The notes: generated by a model from the sequence alone, not told the origin. A stretch of 61,515 nt of DNA from CAZRUA01 sp964603125 (GCA_964603125.1 CAZRUA010000008.1:1-61515), one strand, 5' to 3'; shown: positions 43,762 through 53,558, counted from the first letter of the stretch. Translations and numbers: made by a program.

Positions 43762-45094
43762 TTATTAATTTCTCATCAGATATTTCTGCTTCTGTTTCAA
43801 CTCCAGATAAAAGTTGTTTTTCACGGATTAGTATTATGGAGGTAACCATCAAAATTAGAAAAATTGTAAAGGGATTTAGGGAGGCTGTAACCCACGATTC
43901 AAATTGATTGGAGAATAGAAGGGCAAAGAGCAATGGTATAGCTGCGGAGTATGATTTTGCTAATCGAATGAAGAGTGCTAATAGACCTGTTAAGAATGAA
44001 ATTAATCCAAATAAACCAGTATCTAGCCATATTGTTAAATAGGCGTTGTGAGCTGCGCCTTGATGACCAAGTTTGTTCAGGTAGGCAAAGTATTTTGTAT
44101 ATATCCATTCTGTATAGTTAATCCCACGTCCTAAATACACACTTTCTTTTATTTGTTGGAAAGCAAATTCCCATGCAACAAGCCTTCCTGAGCCATTCTT
44201 GAGCGTGTCCACTCTGAAGAAATTGCCTAAACCAAGGGATATAATAATTTGTTCAACATTCAGGTCTACAATTTGGTAAAGTAAAGCAAATAAAATGAAA
44301 GTAGTAACTCCTAAAGTAATTGACTTTTTAAAAATGTAGCGAGAGAGAACAAAGATTAGTACAGTTAAGATTGAGTTTCTAGAGCCACTCAAAAGTAAAG
44401 AAATTCCAGCTGAACCTACAATTAGTATCGTGCCTTCTCTGTTGAAAATATTTGGAAGTAAATCTTTAATAACAAGGAAGCTTAGTAAAATTAAGCTAGT
44501 ATATATACCTAATCCGTTCGGATTTCCTAACACACCTCTGAATCTTCCGTTGATATGGCTAAAATCTGACGCAATAAACTTTGTTAATAAACCAAATAAG
44601 AGTATTAAACAAATGAAATAGAATAGATTTTTATAAAGTTTGATTGAATAAATTTTAAGTAATAAAGAAATAAAATTTGGAATAATTAAGAAGAGGAGAA
44701 AGTATGAAAGTGTTTTTTGTGTAGCAGTGCTTATAAGGTCTGATGGAGCATATATTAAACAGATTACTGCAAATGCAATATACGTTATGATGTATTTATA
44801 TAAATCAATTTTTACGTACTCTTCTGTTTTTTTAGCTAATACAATAAGAGCAATAAGTATTGTGTAAGTGTTTTTGGCGGTTTTAGCAAAATCTAGTGCA
44901 TGCAACCTATTATCTGAAATAGTCAAAATGAATATAAAACCAATAAATATTTCGAGTAACATATTTCTTCTATAGAGCAGAAATACACTTAAGGCAACAA
45001 ATCCATGAGCTACTAAATCATTAAATCGGCCTACAATAACCCATAGAATGCAAAGTACAATGAATTGTATATTATCTTTTAGAAAGGATTTCAC
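43748..45094 (-). CDS. O-antigen polymerase/ligase (Wzy/WaaL-type) membrane protein
   Basis: 448 residues with about 11-12 membrane helices and a large periplasmic loop (about 270-345) carrying NGSGRLVAWEFAFQQIKES, GRGINYTEWIY and HQGAAHNAYLTIWLDTG, the last being the conserved H-N-x-x-L/Y-x-x-x-x-x-x-x-G signature of the WaaL/Wzy_C family. It either polymerises repeat units or ligates the polymer to the lipid carrier. No wzx flippase is seen in this window, so it must lie outside. Confidence 0.85.
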   Translation of the reverse strand: MKSFLKDNIQFIVLCILWVIVGRFNDLVAHGFVALSVFLLYRRNMLLEIFIGFIFILTISDNRLHALDFAKTAKNTYTILIALIVLAKKTEEYVKIDLYKYIITYIAFAVICLIYAPSDLISTATQKTLSYFLLFLIIPNFISLLLKIYSIKLYKNLFYFICLILLFGLLTKFIASDFSHINGRFRGVLGNPNGLGIYTSLILLSFLVIKDLLPNIFNREGTILIVGSAGISLLLSGSRNSILTVLIFVLSRYIFKKSITLGVTTFILFALLYQIVDLNVEQIIISLGLGNFFRVDTLKNGSGRLVAWEFAFQQIKESVYLGRGINYTEWIYTKYFAYLNKLGHQGAAHNAYLTIWLDTGLFGLISFLTGLLALFIRLAKSYSAAIPLLFALLFSNQFESWVTASLNPFTIFLILMVTSIILIREKQLLSGVETEAEISDEKLINAVG

Positions 45095-46248
45095 TTTATA
45101 GCTCCTTTAATTAGTTCTATATTTCGATTTGCAATAAATGTCCATTCAAAATACGATTTACATTTGAAGAGGGAGTTTTGTTTGAGCTTATTTAAACTAG
45201 TGCTCGGTAATTTTATAATGTTTAGCAATGCTGTTTCAATTAGTTTTACATCACAGTTTGGTATTAAGATGCCATTTTCTTCGTTTACACAGGTTGATAC
45301 CGCTCCCACATCAGTAGCAATAATAGCCAAACCTTGCGACATTGCTTCTAGGATAACATTAGGCATTCCTTCACTGTAACTAGGACAAACTAGAACATCA
45401 TTTTTGTTTAGATGAACTTTGATTTGTTCAAAGTCTCTTATTTCTCCCAAATATTTAACGTTCAAATGTTGAATTTTGTTTTTATCATGGATAGGTCCTA
45501 GAAATGTAAATTCAAATGAATTTTCTTTGAGCAAATTTTGTATTGCTAAGTTAAGTTCATGAATTCCTTTTCTAGATTCATCTCTTCCGATAAATATAAA
45601 TTTTCGTTGATGTTCACTAGTAGGAGTAATTACATTTTGTATATGTTCATTGCCTATTCCAGATGGTATTTCAAGTATTTTGTTTTTTGAAATTCCAAGG
45701 GATTGGATTAAAGGGCTTATTTTACCGCCATATGAAAAAACAAAATCGGCATTCGCACTTATCCACTGTGTTGGTTTCCTTAATAGAAGTAAATGTTGTA
45801 TTTTAGTTTTGATATTAGGTGCAATTTGAAACATTTCGTATCCATGAAAATTCACTCCTATTGGTGGGCATTTAAGGCCTTTCTTTTTTTCTTGAAGGAG
45901 TTTCCAAGCCGTAAAACCTTTTGCGTATACAAAATCAACATGTATACTTTCTGTTTTAAATGTTTCAAATAGTATCTCGGAAAATCTATAGCTAGCTCTT
46001 ATGTAATGCCCTGGAATTTTATTTACTTTAGGGAATTCGAAAACGAAATTTTTAATATTTAGTTTTTCTTCAGTTGTAAAAAACTCTAATTCATTTATGT
46101 CATACTTACTTTGGTTCATGTGATATAAATGAACTTCTACACCTATTTTGGAGAAATATTTAGCAAGGTAAAACGAGTGTTTTTGCATGCCACCTAATAC
46201 ATAGGGTGATATTCCGTCGGTAAGTAAAGCTATTTTGAATTTAGGCAA
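45091..46248 (-). CDS. Glycosyltransferase family 4
   Basis: 385 residues. ISPYVLGGMQKHSFYLAKYF (13-32) is the GT4 N-terminal glycine/His loop and DVLVCPSYSEGMPNVILEAM (about 285-304) with ATDVGAVSTCV is the C-terminal donor motif with the E-x7-E pair. It is a retaining transferase acting on an undecaprenyl-linked or similar acceptor. The gene overlaps the polymerase gene by 4 bp (ATGA). Confidence 0.93.
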   Translation of the reverse strand: MPKFKIALLTDGISPYVLGGMQKHSFYLAKYFSKIGVEVHLYHMNQSKYDINELEFFTTEEKLNIKNFVFEFPKVNKIPGHYIRASYRFSEILFETFKTESIHVDFVYAKGFTAWKLLQEKKKGLKCPPIGVNFHGYEMFQIAPNIKTKIQHLLLLRKPTQWISANADFVFSYGGKISPLIQSLGISKNKILEIPSGIGNEHIQNVITPTSEHQRKFIFIGRDESRKGIHELNLAIQNLLKENSFEFTFLGPIHDKNKIQHLNVKYLGEIRDFEQIKVHLNKNDVLVCPSYSEGMPNVILEAMSQGLAIIATDVGAVSTCVNEENGILIPNCDVKLIETALLNIIKLPSTSLNKLKQNSLFKCKSYFEWTFIANRNIELIKGAIK

Positions 46249-46257
46249 TTTGAGTAG

Positions 46258-47424
46258 TTAAGTATTTAGATAAGAACTAAGTTTTTTGTATGATGTTGAA
46301 TTGGTTTCAGATTCTTTTCTAAAAAAAGAATAAGCTAAATTGAAGTTTCTTTCTTTTTCATCTAATGTAGTTTGGCTTAATTCGGCAGCAGAAAAGTCAT
46401 TTTCATTTAGAACTACTCCACAATTATTTTCCCGAACAAATTCACTGAAATCACCTAGATTGTCTGATATTAGAACATTTAAACCGGCTGATAAATATTC
46501 TGCAAATTTTGTTGGTGAAGCCACATAGTTGGTGGTAGATTGTTCGCGAACTAAAATACCATAATCACAGCATTTAAGGTGATTTAAAACATCTTTGTGT
46601 TCTAGCCAAATTATGTTTACTTGCTTGGGGTATTTATTTTTTAAACGTAGATTATCTTTATTTTCTTTTGATAAGAATAGGATTTTAAAGTTGGGCAAGT
46701 TTTGAAGAAATGGTTGAAAAAGTTTTTCTAAAATTTCAAAAGATTGCCATGGCGCTGTTGAACCTGAATATACAGCAACAATATCATCATTAGAATACCC
46801 TAGTTTTTGTTTCAATGCTTCTACTTCTTTTGTAATGCTAAATTTATTTGAATCAAAGAATTTTGAGTCTAAGGTGCAAGGTATTACAATGTGATTCTCT
46901 GAATTATAATTGTATTTTTCCCCCCAATCCAAAATTAGTTTGCTAGATACAGCCATTCTAAAGTCGCTATTCAATACCGCATAAGATTCAATTTTGCGAA
47001 TATTTTGCCTCAAATAGTCAATCGGAAATACATCATATTCTTCAATTTCTGCAGATAATGAACTTCTTCCGTCTAACACAACTTTTTTTAGCAGACCAAT
47101 TTTTTTTATTCTTAAAGCCATTCGAGTACAAAATACATTTCTACATATTGCAACTCTTTCTCCAGTTAATAGGCAGATAAAAAAGAGAAATATAGCTGTT
47201 AGCTGAAAATATTTGAGGCCCGGAAATGCTGGAAATACAATTGCATTGGGACTAAGGGCTTTTATTTTTTTTCTTGCATCTGTTCTAAGCAATTCTTTTA
47301 TAGATAGAAAAGCAACAAGTCGGATATTTGTTTTTTCCTTTTTAGTTAAATAATCACATACGTCAATAACTTGGCTGGAGTAGATTCCAGGATGAAATTG
47401 ATCTAATAAGGTGATGTAAAGCAT
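46258..47424 (-). CDS. Glycosyltransferase, GT-B fold
   Basis: 388 residues. The N-terminal half carries CRNVFCTRMALRIKKIG and a VVLDGRSSLSAEIEEYD element; the C-terminal half has IVAVYSGSTAPWQSFE (donor loop) and YGILVREQSTTNYVASPTKF with EYLSAGLNVLISDNLG, where a conserved acidic residue lies near the sugar. This variant (LVREQS-TTNxVASPTKFxEYL) is common for capsular transferases in Bacteroidota. The sugar is unknown. Its start overlaps the wecB stop by one base. Confidence 0.85.
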   Translation of the reverse strand: MLYITLLDQFHPGIYSSQVIDVCDYLTKKEKTNIRLVAFLSIKELLRTDARKKIKALSPNAIVFPAFPGLKYFQLTAIFLFFICLLTGERVAICRNVFCTRMALRIKKIGLLKKVVLDGRSSLSAEIEEYDVFPIDYLRQNIRKIESYAVLNSDFRMAVSSKLILDWGEKYNYNSENHIVIPCTLDSKFFDSNKFSITKEVEALKQKLGYSNDDIVAVYSGSTAPWQSFEILEKLFQPFLQNLPNFKILFLSKENKDNLRLKNKYPKQVNIIWLEHKDVLNHLKCCDYGILVREQSTTNYVASPTKFAEYLSAGLNVLISDNLGDFSEFVRENNCGVVLNENDFSAAELSQTTLDEKERNFNLAYSFFRKESETNSTSYKKLSSYLNT

Positions 47425-48524
47425 TAAGCTAAAATGGTTATTAAATGCTCAATAATCCGTTGAGTTGATTTTCCATCCCATAGCTCAGGTATTTTTCCTT
47501 TTTTATAGCTTTCGTTCTCTATTTGTGCTATGTGTTTTTGAATTTCATTTAACTCAAATGGTAAAAGCGTGTTGGTTCCAATTTCAACTGTTATTGGTCT
47601 TTCAGTATTTGGACGTAGTGTTAAGCATGGCTTTAATCTAAAAGTGCTTTCCTCTTGTATTCCTCCGCTATCAGTTAGAATAAATTTGCATTCGGCAATT
47701 AATTTTTGAAAAGCAAAGTAATCTAGAGGTTCAATTACAATTAGATTGTTAATAGTAGAGAAGTTGTCGAATAACTCGAATTTTTTTAAGTTATTTATTG
47801 TTCTTGGATGAACAGGGAATACAACCTTATATTTATTGGAAATTTCTTTTATAAGTTGAATTAGTTTAGATAACTCCTCTTTAAAATCAACAGTAGCGGG
47901 CCTGTGAATTGTCATCAAAACGAATTTTTCTTTTTTAAGGTGTAGTGTTTCGCAAATTGTATTTTTTTGAATTGACTCTTCAAAGGCCACCATTGTATCT
48001 ATCATTGTATTCCCAACAAAGAATATTTTTTTGGAATTTCTATTTTCTTTTCTTAAATGTTCATTGCCGCTTTTCTCAGTTACAAAATAGTAATCTGTTA
48101 TTTCATCCGTCAGTAATCTGTTTATTTCTTCGGGCATTGTTCGGTCAAAACTCCTCAAACCACTTTCTAAATGAGCAATTTTTAAGTTTAGTTTGTTTGC
48201 TGTTAATGCTGCAGCAAATGTTGAATTTACATCGCCAACAACCATTACTAAATTAGGGGAGAATTCTTTTATTATATTTTCTAAGCCTATCATTATTTCT
48301 GCCATTTGTACATTGGCTGAAACGTTTGTAGATATGTTTAGAAAAAAATCAGGAATTAAGTTAAATTGCTCAAAGAATACATCAGCCATTTTTGCATCGT
48401 AATGTTGGCCTGTATGAACGATTTTTATTTCAAGATTGGAATTTGAAGCATGTTTTTTGAATTGTGTGACTTTAATAAAATTTGGTCGTGTTCCAACAAC
48501 AATTAAAACTTTTTTTTGAGACAT
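47424..48524 (-). CDS. wecB: UDP-N-acetylglucosamine 2-epimerase (non-hydrolysing)
   Basis: 366 residues, normal for the family. VGTRPNFIKV (10-19), HTGQHYDAKMADVFFEQF (37-54), VVGDVNSTFAAAL, HLESGLRSFDRTMPEEINR and LTDSGGIQEESTF are the family motifs, including the catalytic Asp/Glu/His set. It makes UDP-ManNAc for surface glycans. It lies immediately after rffA (1-bp spacing) and before a glycosyltransferase. Confidence 0.96.
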   Translation of the reverse strand: MSQKKVLIVVGTRPNFIKVTQFKKHASNSNLEIKIVHTGQHYDAKMADVFFEQFNLIPDFFLNISTNVSANVQMAEIMIGLENIIKEFSPNLVMVVGDVNSTFAAALTANKLNLKIAHLESGLRSFDRTMPEEINRLLTDEITDYYFVTEKSGNEHLRKENRNSKKIFFVGNTMIDTMVAFEESIQKNTICETLHLKKEKFVLMTIHRPATVDFKEELSKLIQLIKEISNKYKVVFPVHPRTINNLKKFELFDNFSTINNLIVIEPLDYFAFQKLIAECKFILTDSGGIQEESTFRLKPCLTLRPNTERPITVEIGTNTLLPFELNEIQKHIAQIENESYKKGKIPELWDGKSTQRIIEHLITILA

Positions 48525-49658
48525 CTATAGTGCTTTATAAAAATTAAGAACTGATTTGCAAATAAATTCTATTTCGGTATTTTTCAGTTTGTGATATAAC
48601 GGTAGCCTTAACAAACAATCCTCGAAACGCTCTGAGTTTGGTAGGTTTTTTAACCGCTTGTCTTTTAAATAGTATTTGCTTTTATGTAATGCTGAAAAGT
48701 GAAAAGAAGATTTCACTCCTTTTTTTAGCAAATTCAGGCTAAGTTTTTCGCGTTCATCTTTGTTTTTACAAACTAAGTAAAAAATATGTGAGTTAGATTT
48801 TGAGTGTTTGGGTACTTCCGGAATACCAATTCCATATTTTGTTAAGCAAGATAGTTTTTCGAAGTATTTTGCCCATAATGCATCTCTTTTCTTCTGAATC
48901 TCATCTGTTACCTGTAACTGAGCGTATAAATAAGCTGAAATTAAATCTGATGGCAAGTAAGAAGATCCAATATCAACCCACTCATATTTGTTTATTTCTC
49001 CTCTAAAGAACGCAGATCTGTTTGTTCCTTTCTCTCTTACTATTTCAGCTCTTTTGTAAAACTTTTTATTGTTTATTACAAGCATTCCACCCTCACCTGC
49101 GCTTATATTTTTTGTTTCGTGAAATGAGAAAGCTGATAAGTCTCCAAACGAACCTAAAGCTTTTCCTTTATAAAAACCGTTAAGAGCTTGTGCTGCATCT
49201 TCAATTAGGTATAACGAATTCTTTTTGCAAATTTTGGTAAGCTCTTCCATTTCACATGCAATTCCTGCATAGTGGACAATAACGATTGCTTTTGTTTTTT
49301 TTGTAATTAATTTTTCTAAGCCTTCTATTTGTATATTTGGATTAGCCTTGTTTGAGTCTGCAAAGACAATTTTGGCACCTCTTAAGATAAACGCGTTTAC
49401 ACTTGATACAAAGGTATAAGATGGAACTATAATTTCATCGCCCTCTTTAATATCAATTAAAATTGCTGCCATTTCTAAGGCGTGCGTGCATGATGTTGTT
49501 AGAAGAACTTGTTTATATTTCCATTTGTTTTGTATATACTCAGTGCATTTTTTTGTAAAAGGTCCATCACCTCCAGTAATACCAGAGTTTAACGACTCTA
49601 GAATGAATTTTTTTTCAAGTGGGCTTTTGAATACTTTATAGAGTGGTATTTGTTTCAT
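48525..49658 (-). CDS. rffA: dTDP-4-amino-4,6-dideoxygalactose transaminase (DegT/DnrJ/EryC1)
   Basis: The start at 49658 (MKQIPLYKVFKSPLEKKF) is preferred because the longer form from 49697 would overlap the upstream gene; this one leaves a 7-bp gap. 377 residues. The motifs are GGDGPFTKKC, LEDAAQ-type EDAAQALNG (PLP-phosphate/ring side) and SFHETKNISAGEGGML with the PLP Lys. The RffA/WecE signature SGITGGDGPFTK and the REKGTNRSAFFRGEINKYEW stretch support assignment to the TDP-Fuc4N transaminase branch rather than to PseC. It makes a 4-amino-4,6-dideoxyhexose for the glycan. Confidence 0.93.
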   Translation of the reverse strand: MKQIPLYKVFKSPLEKKFILESLNSGITGGDGPFTKKCTEYIQNKWKYKQVLLTTSCTHALEMAAILIDIKEGDEIIVPSYTFVSSVNAFILRGAKIVFADSNKANPNIQIEGLEKLITKKTKAIVIVHYAGIACEMEELTKICKKNSLYLIEDAAQALNGFYKGKALGSFGDLSAFSFHETKNISAGEGGMLVINNKKFYKRAEIVREKGTNRSAFFRGEINKYEWVDIGSSYLPSDLISAYLYAQLQVTDEIQKKRDALWAKYFEKLSCLTKYGIGIPEVPKHSKSNSHIFYLVCKNKDEREKLSLNLLKKGVKSSFHFSALHKSKYYLKDKRLKNLPNSERFEDCLLRLPLYHKLKNTEIEFICKSVLNFYKAL

Positions 49659-49665
49659 TTTAAAC

Positions 49666-50634
49666 CTACCTATTTGCAGCTCTTTTAATATCGTCAATGT
49701 ACATTCTTCCTCCAGGAATATTTATTGTTTCTTTAGCATAGGTATCTTCAATTGGTTCTTTTTTCAAAAACATATCAATCCATTTAGCATAATATGAAGG
49801 CACATTTGGATTTGATTTCAGAGTTTCTATAAATGTATAGTTATCAAATCCCATACGTTGCATAAAGGCAAAAACAGTTTGTATTGAATAGCTATTCACA
49901 TCAAATCCGGATTGTAATTTGGTGGGCGCAAAAAACTCTTCCTCGGGTATAGCCATAAATTTGTTGTTATGGGTATAAAATTGGTAGGTGTTTTTGGCTG
50001 CTATACCAACCTTTTTATCTAAACCAAATAGGTAAATTAGTTTACGCAAGGGTGTTTTAAGCATCTTTAAAATGGGATTACTTCTTAAACTATCAGTAAC
50101 TCTTTTTTTGTCGGGACTCCATAATACTAAGGTTGCCGATAAGCTTGTAGGATTAACAACTACATGTGGTTCCCAAGCGTCTATCAAATGGATAGATCTT
50201 TCTTGTTGTGTAAAATGCTCCCTTATTTTCAAATTAACTTCTTTGGTTGTTTCATTAACAACAAAGTCTTTTTCAAATAACATCGTTTCATATCCAGAAC
50301 CAAAAGCAGCATAAGTGGTTAATAGGTAATTATTATGGTGGTGTATTGCCGAGGCAATTACATGCGGCTCCTTTGATTTTAAAGGAACAAATAGGTGGAT
50401 TTTTAAATAGAAGTCATCATTTTCGAAAACATATAAAAATGGTATCTCATACATTGTCCAGTTTCTCTGAAGATATCCATTATCAGTTAGGTTATTTATA
50501 AATACTTCATTCCAAAAGCTTTTGTCGTTTGCCATTTCAATAAGATGTTGTGAAGCTTTCTTATGAAACTCGTATCTATCAATACACTGATTATTTAAAT
50601 CAATGATTTTTTTTATAAAAGGGTTAGTTCTCAT
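49666..50634 (-). CDS. Conserved protein of unknown function in glycan operon
   Basis: 322 residues with no family that I recognise. A helical N-terminus (1-60) precedes a beta-rich middle with SAIHHHNNYLLTTYAAFGSG (about 116-135), a triple-His stretch, and HLIDAWEPHVVVNPTSLSAT (about 174-193). Two His clusters in a beta-rich region suggest a cupin-like metal site; this is inference. The C-terminal 90 residues include MRTNP-independent helical sequence and a proposed hydrolase or dioxygenase role cannot be tested here. It sits between rffA and the NodB-like gene, so a modification of the aminodeoxyhexose or its N-acyl group is possible. Confidence 0.7.
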   Translation of the reverse strand: MRTNPFIKKIIDLNNQCIDRYEFHKKASQHLIEMANDKSFWNEVFINNLTDNGYLQRNWTMYEIPFLYVFENDDFYLKIHLFVPLKSKEPHVIASAIHHHNNYLLTTYAAFGSGYETMLFEKDFVVNETTKEVNLKIREHFTQQERSIHLIDAWEPHVVVNPTSLSATLVLWSPDKKRVTDSLRSNPILKMLKTPLRKLIYLFGLDKKVGIAAKNTYQFYTHNNKFMAIPEEEFFAPTKLQSGFDVNSYSIQTVFAFMQRMGFDNYTFIETLKSNPNVPSYYAKWIDMFLKKEPIEDTYAKETINIPGGRMYIDDIKRAANR

Positions 50635-50683
50635 GATAAATTAAATTTGAACGAAGTTACCGAATATGCTATAAAGTATGTTA

Positions 50684-51709
50684 TTATTTTATCTGAGAAA
50701 AATCAGTTTGAAGATTGAAGCTTTGCGTGGCAAACTTCAAAAACTTTTTGAATACTGAAATATTATGAAGGGAAAGCATTTTAGGGTGCGAAATAAAATG
50801 CATGTAATTGTGATCCTTCAAAAATCTTTTGTAATGAGGTAATTTAACTAAAGTCAATAATTCGATGGAGATCATTTCCTCGTTGCTTGACCCAAGTAAA
50901 TCAGTTTTATTGTTCTCGCTCTTTTCTTTTATTACGAGTCCACTTCCGTCTCCTAAAGATCTTTGCCCTGTTTTCCACAGATATTTGCCCCATATTTTTG
51001 TTGTCCAATAAAGAGATGATGTTATGGCAATTTTTGAAATGGTGTATTCAGTGTAAGTTCCATTTTCTATTTCTGTTAACGGATCATCAGTAAATTTGTA
51101 AATGTTTTTTTTCGGACAATTTCTAAAATCGAAGTATTGAGCATGGGATAAATTTTTAAATTCGGGAATTACCGAAAACTCTGAGGTTATTCCGTGCTTT
51201 TTGAAAAAGGGATTAAAATCTGAAAAAGGCTGTAATGACCATCCTCCAGCTCTGTAACCAATTATTTTATAAGATGGGTTTTCGAGTTGTGCTATTTCTC
51301 TTAAGATATTTATGGATTCTGAAAATATGTTTTCCCTTTCTTTTTCATTTGTATTATGAAAACGGTATTTTGAATAATCTTCTAATGACCATTGATTTGT
51401 ATCGCTATGATAAACCGCATCAAGCCAATGTGGATGGATGTGAGGGAAAATATAATGACCTTTACGAACTAGTTCTCTAAGTTGTAAAACTATTAATTCA
51501 AAATCTTTTTTACAGGCTGAACCTTGCTCGTTTTTCAATCGAATTAGATATGTTGTGTCGATAAAAAAAATGGAGTTTTTTATTCCAAAACTATCAAATA
51601 ATGAAATAATTTTTTCCGTGGGTTCAATCAAACATTTTTGAACTGAGCCACTCCTTTTACCAAGAAAGAGCTCATAATCAAATGTTATTAGAAGATTTTT
51701 ATTTCGCAT
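50684..51709 (-). CDS. Polysaccharide deacetylase-like (NodB fold, CE4-type) protein
   Basis: 341 residues. LLITFDYELF (7-16) corresponds to the TFDDG motif with the catalytic Asp kept, HYIFPHIHPHWLDAV (about 86-100) to the metal-binding HxxxH motif, and IIGYRAGGWSLQP (about 149-161) to the RxPxG motif. The enzymes of this family remove N-acetyl groups from sugars. No signal peptide is seen, so it acts in the cytoplasm or on a precursor. It is separated from its operon neighbours by 49 and 65 bp, the loosest spacing in the run. Confidence 0.85.
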   Translation of the reverse strand: MRNKNLLITFDYELFLGKRSGSVQKCLIEPTEKIISLFDSFGIKNSIFFIDTTYLIRLKNEQGSACKKDFELIVLQLRELVRKGHYIFPHIHPHWLDAVYHSDTNQWSLEDYSKYRFHNTNEKERENIFSESINILREIAQLENPSYKIIGYRAGGWSLQPFSDFNPFFKKHGITSEFSVIPEFKNLSHAQYFDFRNCPKKNIYKFTDDPLTEIENGTYTEYTISKIAITSSLYWTTKIWGKYLWKTGQRSLGDGSGLVIKEKSENNKTDLLGSSNEEMISIELLTLVKLPHYKRFLKDHNYMHFISHPKMLSLHNISVFKKFLKFATQSFNLQTDFSQIK

Positions 51710-51774
51710 GTTTTTTAATGAATTGTTGTGAGTTTTTTATACAATAGCACTACAATAGCATTTTAAATGTTAGC

Positions 51775-52791
51775 TTAAATTTTGAGTTTTTCTAACTCTT
51801 GTTGGATAATATCCTTCGGTACAACAGTATTGCTTAACTTGCATTTTACAGAGAGCATGCTATCGAACAGGAAACATTTCCATTTTTTGATATCCATTTT
51901 CCATAGGTATCCTTCTTTGAGTTCTGGTCCGAATCTACTTTTAAATTTTTGTATCCCCTCTAACCTTGTTCCACTTATATCGGATAATCTCGCTCCTACA
52001 AAATCATATTTTTTAACACCTTTGCTTAGTAATAATTTTATCAGCTCCCAATGCAATAAGTTGTTTGCTCCAGTAATTTCAACATTCTCCTTGGATGCGC
52101 CATAAACATAGTAGGCGCCAGACTTATTGAATGGTATTAGAAGTGCTCCTTGTGGAATATTGTTGTAGTATGCAACCCCACAAATTGCATTTTGATTCAA
52201 ACTATCGATGAAAATTTTAAACTCTTGTAAGGACTCTAAGTGCATTCCATTTCTTTGCATTGTTTCAGAATAAAGATTATAGAATGAATCCAATTGCTCT
52301 GCACCAAAAATCACTAATACATTTTTATTAATAGCATTTTTTATCACATTTCTATGCTTGGTGTGTAATTGCTTAAATAATTCTTCTTCTGTTCTGTTTT
52401 CTAGATTTAGAATATAAGAGCCAAAAGCACAATTTATTGAGTTATCTGGAAATGTCAGAAAAACACAATGATTAAATGGTTGAGCTACTCTATCTGCAAT
52501 ATTTTCAAAACGAATTAGTTCAATAACATCTTTAATAAATTCCTTTTCTTCTTCATCAATTATTTTTTCAGTAAGTTTTACTGGACTAATAATAAAACGA
52601 AGCTGATTTAGAAATTTGGTTCTATACATAATAGCAGCTGTTATTATTTCAGTGCTTACAGAGAAGAAATATATCAGCTTGTTCCCCCCTTTTTCTAGAA
52701 TATGTTTGTAAGCAGAGTTAAAGAATACAGGAGAATCCTCAATCTTGTTTTTAATTATATCAGGTAAAGTATAGCTGAACTTGACTTTCAA
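51775..52791 (-). CDS. FemAB/GNAT-type aminoacyltransferase-like protein
   Basis: 338 residues in two GNAT-like halves. The second half has KSGAYYVYGASKENVE, a helix LLHWELIKLLLSKG, and KKYDFVGARLSDI followed by QKFKSRFGPEL, the F-K-x-x-F-G end typical of FemAB-like and lipid II:glycine glycyltransferase proteins. FemAB-type proteins in exopolysaccharide clusters may add amino acids or acyl groups to sugars; the acceptor is unknown. Spacing to the methyltransferase upstream is 3 bp. Confidence 0.85.
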   Translation of the reverse strand: MKVKFSYTLPDIIKNKIEDSPVFFNSAYKHILEKGGNKLIYFFSVSTEIITAAIMYRTKFLNQLRFIISPVKLTEKIIDEEEKEFIKDVIELIRFENIADRVAQPFNHCVFLTFPDNSINCAFGSYILNLENRTEEELFKQLHTKHRNVIKNAINKNVLVIFGAEQLDSFYNLYSETMQRNGMHLESLQEFKIFIDSLNQNAICGVAYYNNIPQGALLIPFNKSGAYYVYGASKENVEITGANNLLHWELIKLLLSKGVKKYDFVGARLSDISGTRLEGIQKFKSRFGPELKEGYLWKMDIKKWKCFLFDSMLSVKCKLSNTVVPKDIIQQELEKLKI

Positions 52792-52794
52792 TTT

Positions 52795-53556
52795 TTATTT
52801 CTTTTTTAAGATAATAGTATAAGAGTTTAAATATGTCCTTTCATTACTATTAACAGGGTTTTTATATGGTTTTTCATCATAAATAGTAATTTTCCTTTCG
52901 TCGATTGTTTGCATATCCGTAATGATTTTGAAATAATCACTCGAGTTTTTTCTGATGTATTCTGGGCTGTATTGTGAATAACTTAGGTCGGGAAATTTGG
53001 TGTCATACTCGCTTAGTGCATGCGGAAAGTTAACAATGAAGATTCCTTCAGGGTTTAATATTTCTGAAACTTTTTTCATGAGGTATTTTATTTGACTCGG
53101 GTAAAAGTATTGGAGGGTTCCAATACAATAAACAGCATCATATTTTTGAGGGAGAGGTATTTTAATAAAATCTCCAAGAAAAAAGTCTGAGTCTGGGAAT
53201 CTTGACTTTGCTATGTTTATCATAGAATCATTTATATCAACGCCTGACATTTTATATTCTTTCTTAAATTCCTCAATGTAGTTACCGGGCCCACATCCTA
53301 TTTCAAGTATTTTTGCGTCTTTTGGGCAATTATCATGGAAAGCATTCCATAGAATCTGTTTTATTTTATTAATAACTTTATCGATGTATTCGTTGTGTGA
53401 AAATCCAGCAATTTCTCTAACAGATTTTTTTGATGCATCTGCTTTAAAGTTTCTATAAGGGTTGTATAGTTCCATAAAGATCTTTTCAATACCGAAAAAT
53501 ATCACTATGGGGTTTACAAATCTATTGTTTACCATTTTTGCTATTCGTTGTCTCAT
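52795..53556 (-). CDS. SAM-dependent class I methyltransferase
   Basis: 253 residues. KILEIGCGPGNYIEEFKKEY (about 84-103) is motif I (E/DxGxGxG), SGVDINDSMI is the motif II acidic residue and YCIGTLQYFYPSQIK the motif IV/V region (about 145). Motifs and length match a Methyltransf_11/25 enzyme for a small molecule or sugar. A glycan O- or N-methyl modification fits the operon. It lies 2 bp after the upstream glycosyltransferase. Confidence 0.9.
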   Translation of the reverse strand: MRQRIAKMVNNRFVNPIVIFFGIEKIFMELYNPYRNFKADASKKSVREIAGFSHNEYIDKVINKIKQILWNAFHDNCPKDAKILEIGCGPGNYIEEFKKEYKMSGVDINDSMINIAKSRFPDSDFFLGDFIKIPLPQKYDAVYCIGTLQYFYPSQIKYLMKKVSEILNPEGIFIVNFPHALSEYDTKFPDLSYSQYSPEYIRKNSSDYFKIITDMQTIDERKITIYDEKPYKNPVNSNERTYLNSYTIILKKK

Positions 53557-53558
53557 TC

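Noticed and set aside
48525..49658. Assignment of this aminotransferase as PseC
   Set aside because: The SGITGGDGPFTK start and overall length fit RffA/WecE better; the Pse genes lie at the other end of the operon.
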